A stretch of 64,000 bases of DNA. Origin: Echinarachnius parma (lineage: Eukaryota > Echinodermata > Echinoidea > Clypeasteroida > Echinarachniidae). The DNA lies in contig JBAMJV010007381.1 of assembly GCA_037951105.1 (NCBI GenBank), positions 1 through 64,000 of the forward strand, in the 5' to 3' direction. How positions within the stretch are numbered: the stretch's first letter is position 1; every line of letters starts with the position of its first letter. This document shows, piece after piece, positions 1-11,114 of the stretch. Under the pieces are notes generated by a model. The model did not search any database. It was not told the origin of the DNA and saw only the letters and a list, made by a program, of their open reading frames with translations. The translations under genes and the position numbers were made by a program.

Positions 1-742
1 CGCTTGTACGACTCTCAACCAATGGTCTCGGTCTCGGTCTTGGACTCATAAATTTGCCTGACAAAATAACCCCCACTCCCTTAAAAAAACACCTGGGTAC
101 CGTATGCCACTGTGTCCATCTTATTTGTGTCTAAACCCTAACCCTAACCCTAACCCTAAAATCAGTTTAGAATAGACAGCTGATTCCGTAGCTTTGGCCC
201 GCGACACAAGCTGGCATGATGATCGTTGTGTTGTATGTCTACAGTACATGAACCCCGAAGATCAACGGATGCGATATCAATTTATGCTGCTGGCTTGAAG
301 TCGAATCCCGCTGCTGCTGTATACAGCCTAGAATGCAGTTGATGGCCAGTGAGAAGTGGGCATCTGATCAGGAATCTAATTTAGAGAAATAGAAAAAAGA
401 GAAAAAGGTCTTTAGTTTTATATATATGCAAGGCAATGACAAGGTAAACTGAGAACTTTATATCTAAATACTGGTTTTAAATTTTAGATCAAACAAATAA
501 TACCAAACTATATATACAAACTCTTAAATTTTCATTGGACCACAGTGTCTATTGAAACATATGCTACGACTATTGTCCATGGAATGGATTATACTATCAT
601 TTGACATTATACATAATTCACGGCATAAATGATATAATTTCAATCGTGTGTTCTGGAATTTTACTTGCCCTAAGTTAAAGGCTTTATTTTTTGGTCACTA
701 GCCCCAATTTGGCTATTCAATTACGTGATTTTCTACAGCATA
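1..742. other. Non-coding left edge
   Basis: No supportable gene. The first 60 bases carry a GGTCTCGGTCTCGG-type motif that recurs in other repeat-rich parts of the window (about 9890-10080, 23700-23960 and 41160-41300), so the left edge is probably the end of a dispersed repeat. The remainder is AT-rich with no long open frame or splice-like exon that I can defend. Confidence 0.6.
132..160. repeat. Short telomere-like repeat (CCCTAA)4
   Basis: Four uninterrupted CCCTAA hexamers run from 136 to 159. Ordinary sequence lies on both sides, so this is an interstitial tract, not a chromosome end. It fits an animal with TTAGGG-type telomeres. A tract this short could also arise by chance or by break repair. 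Confidence 0.8.
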
Positions 743-2107
743 CAGTGGCGTAGACAGGTTCTCACACCTGGGGGGATGATTTGCCAATACCAATTTGTTC
801 GCGGCCGAGACCACCTGTCGAAATATTGCGAGACCAAGTCCTCTCAGTGGGTGGGTGGGTGGGGGGGGGGGGGGGGGGGGGGCTTAGATGTTAGGATTGT
901 CGAGACCAGGCGGGCCGGAAGCAGTTTTGGATTGGGGGGGGGGGGGGGCAAAACCTATGGGGGCTCACGATTTTGTGTGTGTAGAGGCTCATGCCCAACC
1001 ACACCCACAGTGCTGCCAACTTTGAGCCAGATGTGACATTGCAAGGAGCGAAGCAACCAAGCCCGAGGGAGCGAAGTGACTGAGCGGGGGAGGGTGTGGG
1101 AGGGGGTGTCCCCCCTCCCACGGTAGGAAGATTTTGCATTTTTGGACTTGAAATTGTGCAATCTGGTGCTTACCTAGATAGGAAATTTGGGCTAAACCTT
1201 GACTGTATCTGGGAAAGCATGTTATGATTTGATCGACCAGAAATGTTTAATATATTTTCACGAAGAAAACAAATAATTGACACACTAATGAATATGCACC
1301 CCAAAACAGGGAGCGGTGAGAGGGTGTGGGAGGGGGGGGGGGGGGTGTCCCCCCTCCTACAGTAGAGAGATTTTGCATTTCGGACTTGAAATTGTGCAAT
1401 CAGGTGCTTACCTAGATAGGAAATTCGGGTTTAACATTGACTGTTTCTGGGAATTGATCGACCAGAAATTTGTAATACATTTTCACAAAGAAAACAAATA
1501 ATTGACACACTAATGAATATGCACTCGACACAAACACAAATATTATATTTATATTTAGTGTCATATACAGTTCCAACATCTCCATATGACACATTATGTA
1601 TGATCCAACAACTTAGCCTATTGCCCCCAAAAAAAGTCCCGAGGGGAGTAGCTACCGATGGCTGGGGCAGAGCCAAATATGAAGGGTTTGGGAGGGGGTA
1701 TCCCCCTCCAACGGAGAAGATTTTGCATTATATACTTGAAATTGTGCAATTTGGTGCACGTCACACAAGCAGCCAGAGCAACGCCAGCCTATGCTGGAAC
1801 TACGTGGCCCGGTATACAGAAAAAAATACTCACCCCGGACCTTACGCAAGTGCGAAGCGCGCAGCGAAAATGGAATGTGGGTGTACAAATTACTTTTTTA
1901 ATGGTAGAATTAACAAGTCTTAGCTCATACAACTAATGTTTTTTCCCACTTGTATACAAATACACAAAAACAAAATTACATCCTTCCCTAAAACCTGGGG
2001 GGGGGGGGGATGATTGTACATGTCATCCCCCCCCCCCCCCCACCTTGTGAGTTGGGGGATGCATCCCCCTCATCCCCCCCCCCCCCCCCCCGTTGTCTAC
2101 GCCCCTG
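743..2107. mobile_element. hAT-like composite TIR element with 8-bp target duplication
   Basis: The left end reads CAGTGGCGTAGACA. The right end, read on the other strand, is CAGGGGCGTAGACA, so the termini match at 13 of 14 positions. The bases just outside are acagcata (735-742) and aaagcata (2108-2115), an 8-bp target duplication with one mismatch. CAG-type ends and 8-bp duplications are typical of hAT DNA transposons. No transposase frame is seen, so it is non-autonomous. It contains three copies of the dispersed G-rich hairpin repeat (about 1060, 1310 and 1655), which suggests internal amplification or nested insertion. Long G and C runs near both ends may be mis-sized in the assembly. 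Confidence 0.7.
1040..1200 (+). repeat. Dispersed repeat with G/C-rich hairpin core
   Basis: This copy represents a family seen about 15 times. A unit has GAGCGAAG(C/T)GAC, then a G-rich run, then a self-complementary core (GGGAGGGGG TGT CCCCCTCCC), then GTAGG, TTTTGCATTTT, and an end reading TTGTGCAATCTGGTGC. Other copies lie near 1310, 1655, 25672, 29430, 29780, 30495, 30655, 32670, 34215, 35070, 37135, 37800, 38125 and 42570. The 29780, 34215, 35070 and 38125 copies form a diverged subfamily that lost most of the hairpin. Units often sit inside hAT-like elements with GTGGCGTA ends, so they are probably internal parts of such elements. Confidence 0.75.
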
Positions 2108-2115
2108 AAAGCATA

Positions 2116-3239
2116 CATACAATAAAAAGTAATGATAACACCGGCCGTGAAGCCAGTTTACGTTTACTCGTTTTGAATATGCGTGACCGAATTCACAAAT
2201 ACAGTAGTACCAGTACTTAGTTATTAACACAAACTATTACTTTGCATTAAGATAACATAATTGATTCGTGAGATATGAACAAGGAAGATAGGAAAGTTCA
2301 AATCTTATTAAAAACCCAAATTTAGAAATGTATACCACAAATGTGACAAAATCTGCGCGATTCGCCTCTAAAAGACTCTTTTCGGGCCCTTTCGAAAGTT
2401 TCGGGCAGAACTGCACAAAACCCAACACAATTAACAGTATATGGGGCACATATAACACGAAAGAAAACAAGTGAATAAATTGCGCAAATGATGCATTTTC
2501 TCAGACCTAATACATTTACTCACCACTAACAAGCTCTTCTATGATAATGAAATTTCCTTTCCATTCCATCAAGTGGAACTCAAGATGCTACAATAATGTG
2601 GTTTTCCGTCGTTGAAAATGGTCAAAATAACACGCAAGTGAATGGAGCACTTTTGTTTTTAGGTGGACTTTTGGATATTGTTGACACTGTCGCTGGCTTC
2701 ATGATGAGGGCGCTGTTGCTATATCCAGTGGTGTATATCGATGGGTATACGCAAATACGCCGGGTACGGTACGTACGTGTATATTTTGTATCCAAAACAT
2801 ATAATTATGTGTTGTTATTTACATGGTGGTCCCCTTTGAGGCCAGTTAGTAGATATAGATAGACAGATATATCGGTATTTATTGAACAAAATTAACAAGA
2901 CTGTAGTCCGAAGACTAAAATGCCTTGCGTACATGAACATATGAACATACATGAATAAATAAATTACAACACAATAAAAATATAATTTAACATCAAAATA
3001 CAACAAAATGATACATATTTATGAATGCATTTGGCAAAAAAGGCACTAACATTAAAAATGTGATTATTATAATATGCATATTTTCATTTAATTTTAATCC
3101 TAATATAACAATAACAAAGAACCAATTTACTAATTCGTTACTTACTTTTAAATATGTAATACTAACTAAATATTGAATCTAACAAAGTGTAAATTAATAC
3201 AGTGCATGTATATCTTTTGAAAAATTACAATAATAAGCA
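2116..3239. other. Gene-free AT-rich stretch
   Basis: Only short open frames without recognisable domains occur here. From about 2870 the composition becomes very AT-rich and grades into the satellite that follows. I see no RNA gene or promoter. Confidence 0.5.
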
Positions 3240-4397
3240 TCGCAAAAATGCAAAAATAAGAGCATGGAAATTATTTAATGAAAGGATATCAAATCCCACT
3301 ATCTATTTTATATCATATTCCTAACATAAATTAAGTTTATCATACTCAATAACGAGTAGATCTAAAATTAAAATGTAATATCAAAAGGGAAGCAATACAG
3401 GGTATAAAGATTGAGTAATAAAACAAGTCTTAATTCATGTTATATTCCTAACACAAATTAAATTGATCGTATTCCATTTATACAAAGTACATTATTACAA
3501 ACTATGTTTAATTAAAATTGAGTAATTAAAATTGTTTAACTTGTATTATATTCTTAACAGAAATTAAATTTAACATTCAATAGCAAATCCAAAGTATCAT
3601 CAATTAAAATTGAATAATTAACTTAATTTTATCTAACAGTACATTATATTCTGAACATAAATTAATTGTATCATATTCAATAACAAATACAAGGTAAATT
3701 AATACAAAGTATCTTCATATGAAATTGAGAAATTAAATAATTTTATTATGATTGTTTTCAATAACAGATACAAAGTACATTAATTAATACAATGTATTTT
3801 CAATTAAAAATGAGACTTGATTAAAAACGTTCTTATTTTATATTATATTCTGAACATAAAATAAATTAATGATATTCAATAACAAACAAAACTAATAATC
3901 AAATGTAATGTGATATAAAAGGAGGCAATACAAAGTATCTTTAAAAAGATTGAGTAATTAAACGAGTTTTAATTTTTGTTATATTCCTAACCCAAATTAA
4001 ATTTATCGCATTCCATTTATACAAAGTACATTATACAAAGTGTCTATGTAATTAAAGTTGATAATTAAAAAATTTTAATTTGTATTAAATTCTTAACACA
4101 AATTACATTTAACATTCAATAACAACTACAAAGTCCATTATTACAAAGTATCTTCAAATGAAATTGAATAATTGACTAAATTTCATTTTTATATAATATC
4201 CTTAACATGAATTAAATTGATCTTATTTACTAACAAATACAAGGATCATTAATTGTTTACAAAGTATTTTCAATTAAAAATTGAGATTTAATTGAATACA
4301 TCTTTATTTTATAATATATTCTTAACAATTATAAATTAAATTGATCATATTCAATAACAGATAAATCTAATGATTAAATGTGATATTAAAAAGTACA
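3240..4397. repeat. AT-rich satellite: ~110-bp units in a ~540-bp higher-order repeat
   Basis: A motif like TTCTTAACACAAATTAAATT followed by a CATATTCAATAACA-type segment recurs near 3322, 3442, 3552, 3650, 3755, 3848, 3984, 4092, 4195 and 4318, a spacing of roughly 95-135 bp. Adjacent units differ more than units five apart. For example, the unit at 3442 and that at 3984 share an unusual ATTCCATTTATACAAAG end, and the 3361 and 3895 segments share AAAAGG(G/A)A/GGCAATACA. That gives a higher-order period near 540 bp. A third period starts near 4368 and runs straight into the LINE fragment at 4398. Confidence 0.7.
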
Positions 4398-5291
4398 TTA
4401 ATTGAGTAATCGAATGAGAGATGGAATCGACGATTGCCTATAACGTTGGGTCGGAGTCTGAGGCATATGGAGGATTTGAGAATTCCGTAAATTTAGACCG
4501 GCTGAATTAAAACGAGTTTGGGGCAATAAATGGCGATGACGATCAAAAAGCAAAAGAGATTTAGCAAATTGAGTTAAAATTAAAGTGCGACGATCACAAA
4601 GGGTTTCGAGGTAGAACCTTTGTAAAAGAACACGGTATGAGTCAGACTCGGGCCAACAAATCATTTTAAGGGCTCTCCTTTGAACACGTTCAATTGGATC
4701 ACTTTGACTAACAGTAAGACCAGGGCTCCAAACAGGGGCAGCAAACTCCAACAGTGGTCGTATATACATGGTAAAAATTAACACTAAATCAAGAGTTTTA
4801 AATCCATTTCTTTTCAACTTACAAAGAATAAACAAACGCCGAGAAGCATTACTGACCATCCGCTTGACCTGTTGGTCCCACTTTAAATCATTTTGAATAA
4901 TAACCCCAAGAAGTTTCAGTGAGCTAACAACTTCAAGAGGGGAACCATTAATCATAAGTTGCAAAGGAGGAGGAGGCTGTTTAAAGAAGGAAATCTGCAT
5001 CAATTTACACTTTTCATCTTTTAAATTCATATCATTTAATAAACACCAATCAGAAAGCATGTTAATGTGTGTTTGCATTTGAGATTGCTTAAACTTATGC
5101 AAAAGTTCGACTAAAGTTAAATCATCAACATATTTCCAACGATTAAGACATAAAATTGAAGCATCATTAATCATGACTAAAAAAATAATGGGGCCTAATT
5201 TAGTACCCTTATCATTAACAGTCACTGATCGCGCTGATTGCACAATATGTTCGCTAGTGGGAAGGAGCTTGAGAATATGTGAGATTTTCAT
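4398..5291 (-). pseudogene. LINE reverse transcriptase fragment (C-terminal half)
   Basis: A 297-codon open frame covers the later part of a non-LTR retrotransposon reverse transcriptase. Near residues 30-40 it shows GTKLGP followed by FLVMIND (the usual PQG...LGPxLFLxxIND motif), then KYVDDLTL near 53-60 with the catalytic DD, and later the thumb-type motifs LLGVIIQNDLKW and YIRPLLEFAAPVWSP typical of LINE ORF2 C-terminal ends. The endonuclease and the N-terminal RT motifs are missing, so it is a 5'-truncated copy and not a functional gene. The clade was not settled. The 3' end of the element abuts the satellite. A second shorter copy lies at 6913-7407 because of a tandem duplication. Confidence 0.85.
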
Positions 5292-5662
5292 TTTAAAAAG
5301 AAAAGTGTTTACCTATAGTCAGTGGCATAGCGTGGTCGGATTGATTGTCGGAGGGGGGGGGGGGGGGGGGGTGGGGGTATCTTAACTATGGTCGAAGGCT
5401 TTAAAATTTAAACTGAAAAATCTTCATATTTGGTTAATGTGAAAAATCAAAACCCTTTTCATTCTTCTGTTACCATAACCTAAACAACAAGATATAAAAA
5501 CTGCAAATTATTTTGGTTTAGTTTAAACAAGTTATTAATGGATCACACGCAATTATATCCGGAACAAGTGACATTGTAGCGCCTTTGTTTTGTTCGAATT
5601 ATTGGCATGTCCGGGCCGTTCCAATTATAATGCCTCATGCCTATTTATAAACTCACTCGCAA

Positions 5663-5846
5663 TAGACCGCTTCTGTAATGTATGCAAATCGTATGCGTAT
5701 GACGTCAGACTCTCCGTCGTCAAGCTTAACAAAAGTAACTAGGTCCGGCAAGCTAGCTTGCCGGACATGGTTACTTTTGTTAAGCTTGACGACGGAGAGT
5801 CTGACGTCACACGCATATTATTTGCATACATTACAGAAGCGGTCTA
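5663..5846. mobile_element. 180-bp foldback MITE with TA target duplication
   Basis: The sequence between the two TA dinucleotides (5663-5664 and 5845-5846) is a nearly perfect palindrome: GACCGCTTCTGTAATGTATG at the left is mirrored at the right, with the centre at CAAGCTAGCTTG. In tandem copy B the same place reads as an empty site (about 7793) with TT where TA is expected. Insertion was therefore after the duplication, or copy B lost the element. Each arm contains the octamer ATGCAAAT and the CRE-type palindrome TGACGTCA. A related copy lies at 60400-60575. There is no coding capacity. Confidence 0.88.
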
Positions 5847-6880
5847 GAAAACGAACAAATCACCAAAAAGTTCTTCAAAATATTTGTCACGTTCCTTATT
5901 AAAATAAAAGTATTTAATTTTATTTTGCCTAAAGAGGCTGTATGACCTATAAGCTATTAATAGGCAAACTGAACAACGCCCCAATATTGATGCCACGTAT
6001 TTTGGTTATAATTTTGAAAAATGTACTTTTCGGCCTAAACAGGGTAAAATTAAATATTTTTTTTAATTTAAAGACATCTATCTAATGTGAAAGCATGCAA
6101 TCCTAGCTTTCCGTCGTACCCCATTATACTGGGAAACTCCATGTGGTTACGTTTGTATTCACTGTTAAAGTAACCCATCTCCAAATGGCGAACGTCTGTG
6201 AAGGATATATGTAGATTTAGTACCCATATATCTCATTTATTTTCTGTCATATATACAGCTTATATTTGGACAATGTACTTCTAAGACTTGCTTCTCTCTG
6301 TATGCCAAACGTGGATTGTGGTTTTATTTCCAAACAGAAAATACAAAAGTCCAAACATTTACTGAATTGTTATATTTTGTATTAAATAATGTGTTATTCG
6401 GAACCTTTGCTTTACTTTAGTCGCATTTTTTAGGAACGCACCTAGCTGCCTATATACGATCGTATTCCCGTATCACACACTTTAATGTGCATGTTAATAT
6501 GATCAATTGCTGTCTATATCATATATTGCATAATTACATGACCAAAGATAGTATAGTTTTCATCACGGACGTTCCCATATCGCTCACGGACGTTCGCTAG
6601 AAACAAGACTGTTGGCAGAATGATCTGATCTCATCAAAAAGAGTTTTTATTCTTCGTAAATGGCTTTAAAACAGGGTCATTATACAAACAAACTTGAAAA
6701 TTGCAATAAATCTTTAAAAATGGTTTGGTTTTGACATGGACCTGGGCGTTATAATGAGTCATATTATTGGTTGAAATGTACTTAATGCTTATAGAACAGT
6801 ATGATGATAATACTTTATCTATTCCTACTATATTTAAGCCAGAGACCATGTATACATCCTAGTCAGATATAAAAGTAGCG
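5847..6880. other. Non-coding part of tandem copy A
   Basis: There is no recognisable gene. The stretch includes ACGGACGTTC repeated twice (about 6565 and 6586) and is otherwise unique AT-rich sequence apart from its copy at about 7800-8830. Confidence 0.5.
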
Positions 6881-6912
6881 TTTCCTAGACCCCGTTTACA
6901 GTGAAGAAAAGT

Positions 6913-7407
6913 TTTAAATCCATTTCTTTTCAACTTACAAAGAATAAACAAACGCCGAGAAGCATTACTGACCATCCGCTTGACCTGTTGGTCCCACTTT
7001 AAATCATTTTGAATAATAACCCCAAGAAGTTTCAGTGAGCTAACAACTTCAAGAGGGGAACCATTAATCATAAGTTGCAAAGGAGGAGGAGGCTGTTTAA
7101 AGAAGGAAATCTGCATCAATTTACACTTTTCATCTTTTAAATTCATATCATTTAATAAACACCAATCAGAAAGCATGTTAATGTGTGTTTGCATTTGAGA
7201 TTGCTTAAACTTATGCAAAATTTCGACTAAAGTTAAATCATCAACATATTTCCAACGATTAAGACATAAAATTGAAGCATCATTAATCATGACTAAAAAA
7301 ATAATGGGGCCTAATTTAGTACCCTTATCATTAACAGTCACTGATCGCGCTGATTGCACAATATGTTCGCTAGTGGGAAGGAGCTTGAGAATATGTGAGA
7401 TTTTCAT
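6913..7407 (-). pseudogene. Duplicated LINE reverse transcriptase fragment
   Basis: Same frame as 4797-5291 and carrying the same LGP, IND and VDD motifs, but cut at the duplication junction: after the KRNGFKT segment the frame runs into unrelated sequence from the end of copy A. One visible amino-acid change from copy A is in the segment after VDDLTLVE. It is a passenger of the duplication and not functional. Confidence 0.85.
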
Positions 7408-8835
7408 TTTAAAAAGAAAAGTGTTTACCTATAGCCAGTGGCATAGCGTGGTCGGATTGATTGTCGGAGGGGGGGGGGGGGGGGGGGGGGATGGGGGTAT
7501 CTTAACTATGGTCGAAGGCTTTAAAATTTAAACTGAAATATCTTCATATTTGGTTAATGTGAAAAATCAAAACCCTTTTCATTCTTCTGTTACCATAACC
7601 TAAACAACAAGGTACAATCAAGATATAAAAACTGCAAATTATTTTGGTTTAGTTTAAACAAGTTATTAATGGATCACACGCAATTGTATCCGGAAAAAGT
7701 GACATTGTAGCGCCTTTGTTTTGTTCGAATTATTGGCATGTCCGGGCCGTTCCAATTATAATGCCTCATGCCTATTTTTAAACTCACTCGCAATTGAAAA
7801 CGAACAAATCACCAAAAAGTTCTTCAAAATATTTGTCACGTTCCTTATCAAAATAAAAGTATTTAATTTGATTTTGCCTAAAGAGGCTGTATGACCTATA
7901 AGCTATTAATAGGCAAACTGAACAACGCCCCAATATTGATACCACGTATTTTGGTTATAATTTTGAAAAATGTACTTTTCGGCCTAAACAGGGTAAAATT
8001 AATTTTTTTTTTAAATTTAAAGACATCTATCTAATGTGAAAGCATGCAATCCTAGCTTTCCGTCGTACCCCATTATACTGGGAAACTCCATGTGGTTCCG
8101 TTTGTATTCACTGTTAAAGTAACCCATCTCCAAAAGGCGAACGTCTGTGAAGGATATATGTAGATTTAGTACCCATATATCTCATTTATTTTCTGTCATA
8201 TATACAGCTTATATTTGGACAATGTACTTCTAAGACTTGCTTCTCTCTGTATGCCAAACGTGGATTGTGGTTTTATTTCCAAACAGAAAATACAAAAGTC
8301 CAAACATTTACTGAATTGTTATATTTTGTATTAAATAATGTGTTATTCGGAACCTTTGCTTTACTTTAGTCGCATTTTTTAGGAACGCACCTAGCTGCCT
8401 ATATACGATCGTATTCCCGTATCACACACTTTAATGTGCATGTTAATATGATCAATTGCTGTCTATATCATATATTGCATAATTACATGACCAAAGATAG
8501 TATAGTTTTCATCACGGACGTTCCCATATCGCTCACGGACGTTCGCTAGAAACAAGACTGTTGGCAGAATGATCTGATCTCATCAAAAAGAGTTTTTATT
8601 CTTCGTAAATGGCTTTAAAACAGGGTCATTATACAAACAAACTTGAAAATTGCAATAAATCTTTAAAAATGGTTGGGTTTTGACATGGACCTGGGCGTTA
8701 TAATGAGTCATATTATTGGTTGAAATTTACTTAATGCTTATAGAACAGTATGATGATAATACTTTATCTATTCCTACTATATTTAAGCCAGAGACCATGT
8801 ATACATCCTAGTCAGATATAAAAGTAGCGTTTCCT
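7408..8835. other. Non-coding part of tandem copy B
   Basis: It contains the poly-G tract near 7470-7490 next to a CAGTGGCATAGC motif (a hAT-like end that is also present at 5320 in copy A), then AT-rich sequence matching copy A. No gene is seen. Confidence 0.5.
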
Positions 8836-9278
8836 AGACCCCGTTTACAGTGAAAAAAAGGCCGGGCCGAGACGCGTCTCGGCCCGGCCTTTTCTTCACT
8901 GTAAACGCTCAAAAGGCCAAATGCGGGGCCAAAAGTGGCCGCGCATTTGGCCCTGCTCTGGAGGTAGTCTCGGCCGCGGCCGAGACGCGTCTCGGCCCGC
9001 TTTTTCTCACTGTAAACGCACGCAGGGCCAAATGCGGTACCAAATTGGGAAAACAATTCATTGCAAATAACGCGCCTTTGTTCTGTGACCCCGGCGTGCC
9101 TCCAAAATAATGGTTTGTTTACTGTGTTTGTTTACATGCAGAGCGCCACTACGACAAGATATTGAAAGGGCGGCCGGGCCCCGCCACTGTAAACGCACCA
9201 AAATTTGGGGGCCGAGTACCGCAATTTAAGCAGGGCCGAGACGCGTCTCGGCCCGGCCCTGCACTGTAAACGGGGTCT
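8836..9278. mobile_element. Foldback element rich in GAGACGCGTCTC palindromes
   Basis: The ends are exact inverted copies: AGACCCCGTTTACAGTG at 8836-8852 and its complement at 9262-9278. The CACTGTAAACG end motif recurs internally near 8896, 9008 and 9184. A GC-rich palindrome, GGCCGAGACGCGTCTCGGCC, occurs near 8867 and, in closely related forms, near 8975 and 9236. No clear target duplication was found. The GC-rich composition is unlike the AT-rich neighbourhood. The open frames across it are by-products of the palindromes and not genes. Confidence 0.75.
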
Positions 9279-10112
9279 CAGTCGCCTGGTCCCTCTTTCT
9301 TACTAAATTTATATTGTTTTTAATTGCAATTTCACGGACGTTCTCTGCCTGAACAGTCTTACATAAACTGATGACAATAGGGTTCACAAAAGAGGCTAGC
9401 TGGAACGGTAACCTTCTGAAACCGATATAAAAATGTTGGTCTTGGTCTAACGTGGAAGGCAACTGTCAGACAATTGTATTGGTGGGGCAGACTCCCGTAA
9501 AGTAGGCACCGTGTACAATGTCAGTGGAAAATATCAGAGGAAAATTGTCAGAGGTCAAAATTTCAAAGAGCTAAATCGTATGAACATAATGCAATTTGAA
9601 CCAAAATTGCAAGCCTTCAGCCCACTTTCTTGAAATTGAATAACAAGTACGCTTATTGAAACGAATGAAAAGCTTACGAAATTGGCCGAAAAAACATGTA
9701 GAACATGTTACATGCCCAGGTCAAAGATGCACCGGATGCCGCACAATCTGTTGACCTACATTTCGGATTGGGATATCGTATGATGTCTGCAGTAAATTCG
9801 TGTATTGCAGTCCCGTAGCATGGGGGTGCGTTGGGTGCGTACACCCCCCCCCCCCCCCCCCTCCCCTTTCAGAAAGGTCCACTTTTTATCGTTCTCGGTC
9901 TCGGGCAGCGATCGGTCCATTTGACATTTGACGGCCCCATTCTCCCTGCTTACAAAACTAAAACAGTGGTCTAAATCAGCCACGCACCCCCCCCCCCCTC
10001 CCCACACACACACACTCACATTTACACGACTCAACCATGGTATTGGTTCCGTTTTTGAAAATACGCCAAAACCTACCTGAGCGGTCACATATTTTGTCTT
10101 GGGGTGGTTGTC
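9279..10112. other. Gene-free stretch with G/C homopolymers
   Basis: The first 500 bases are AT-rich and featureless. From 9800 there is a hAT-like start motif (CAGTCCCGTAGC) followed by long C runs and part of the GGTCTCGG dispersed repeat. No gene is supportable. Confidence 0.5.
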
Positions 10113-10985
10113 TTGGGGGTAGTTGTCTTGGGGGGGGGGGGGGGGGGGTAATTGTGTTTGGGGGGGGGGGGGGCGGCGGTAATTGCCTGGGGGCAGGGGG
10201 GTAGTTGTCCTGGGGGTTATCGACAGGGGTGTGATTTACTGGGGGGGGGGGGGTGGTTATCTTCCAGGGGGGTAATTATCCGGGGGTAGTTGACTTAGGG
10301 GGTAATATTCCGGGGGTTATTGTCCGGGGGGTAATGTCCGGGGGGTAGTTATCCGGGGGGTAGTTGTCCAGGGGGTAGTTGTCCGGGGGATAATTGTTCG
10401 GGGGGTAGTTGTCTAGGGGGTAGTTGTCCTGGGGATAGTTGTCGGGGGAGTAATTATCCGGGGGGTTATTGTCCGGGGGGTAAATGTCCGGGGGGTAGTT
10501 GTCCGGGGGGTAATTGTCCGGGGGGTAGTTGTCTGGGGAGTAGTTGTCCTGGGGATAGTTGTCGGGGGAGTAATTGTCCGGGGGGTAATTGTCTTGGGGG
10601 GTAATTGTCTTGGTGGTAATCTTCCAGGGGGGTAATTATCCGGGGGTAGTTGACTTAGGGGGTAATATTCCGGGGGGTAGTTGTCCGGGGGGTTATTGTC
10701 CGGGGGGGGGGGTAATTGTCCGGGGGTAGTTGTCCGGGGGTAATTGTCCGGGGGGGTAGTTGTCCGGGGGTAGTTGTATGGGGGGTAGTTGTCCTGGGGA
10801 TAGTTGTCGGGGGAGTAATTGTCCGGGGGGTATTTGTCTTGGTGGGTAATTTTCTTGGGGGGGGGGGGGGTAGTTGTCTTGTGGGTAATTGTCCTAGGGG
10901 GTAGTTGTCCGGGTGGTAGTTGTCCGGGGGGTAATTATCCTTGGGGGGTAGTTGTCCGGGGGGTAATCGTCCAGGGGGTAGTAGT
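10113..10985. repeat. Minisatellite of GGGGGGTAGTTGTCC-type units, array 1
   Basis: About 50 units of 15-18 bp with the form G5-6 TA(G/A)TTGTC(C/T) cover almost 900 bp. Units alternate between TAGTTGTCC and TAATTGTCC versions, and some blocks are repeated as higher-order groups, for example around CTTCCAGGGGGGTAATTATCC near 10252 and 10622. A second array of the same unit is at 26745-27165, in the other copy of the duplicated block. Runs of G every 15 bp give strong G-quadruplex potential. Frames read through it are not genes. Confidence 0.9.
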
Positions 10986-11114
10986 CCTAGAACCATTTAT
11001 GGCATATAATTATCACATTTCATTGCGCGTTTGCGGAGATTTGTCGAACACCCTCTTCCTGAAAAATGGACGCGTCCTAGTCGTTTTGCTTTCTAGGTGG
11101 GTTGGTCATTGTAA

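Larger units (their letters stand above)
4797..6910. repeat. Tandem segmental duplication, copy A
   Basis: The sequence from about 4797 (inside the LINE fragment) to 6910 is repeated almost base for base at 6911-8850. The junction at about 6910 joins the first 24 bases of a foldback element (the GACCCCGTTTACAGTG end) directly to the middle of the LINE fragment. The duplication therefore began inside the LINE and ended inside that element, with at most a couple of bases of shared sequence. Copy A alone carries the 180-bp palindrome at 5665-5844; copy B has an extra 11 bp near 7611. Otherwise there are only scattered single differences and a length change in the poly-G run, so the duplication is young. 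Confidence 0.88.
6911..8850. repeat. Tandem segmental duplication, copy B
   Basis: Second copy of 4797-6910. It lacks the 180-bp palindrome and runs on into a complete foldback element at 8836-9278, of which copy A has only the first 24 bases. Because it keeps the empty site, copy B defines the insertion point in copy A. Confidence 0.88.

Noticed and set aside
132..160. Possible telomere
   Set aside because: Only four hexamers, flanked on both sides by ordinary sequence.
8808..9110. Arg/Ala-rich frames on both strands
   Set aside because: Mirror-image products of the foldback element's palindromes.
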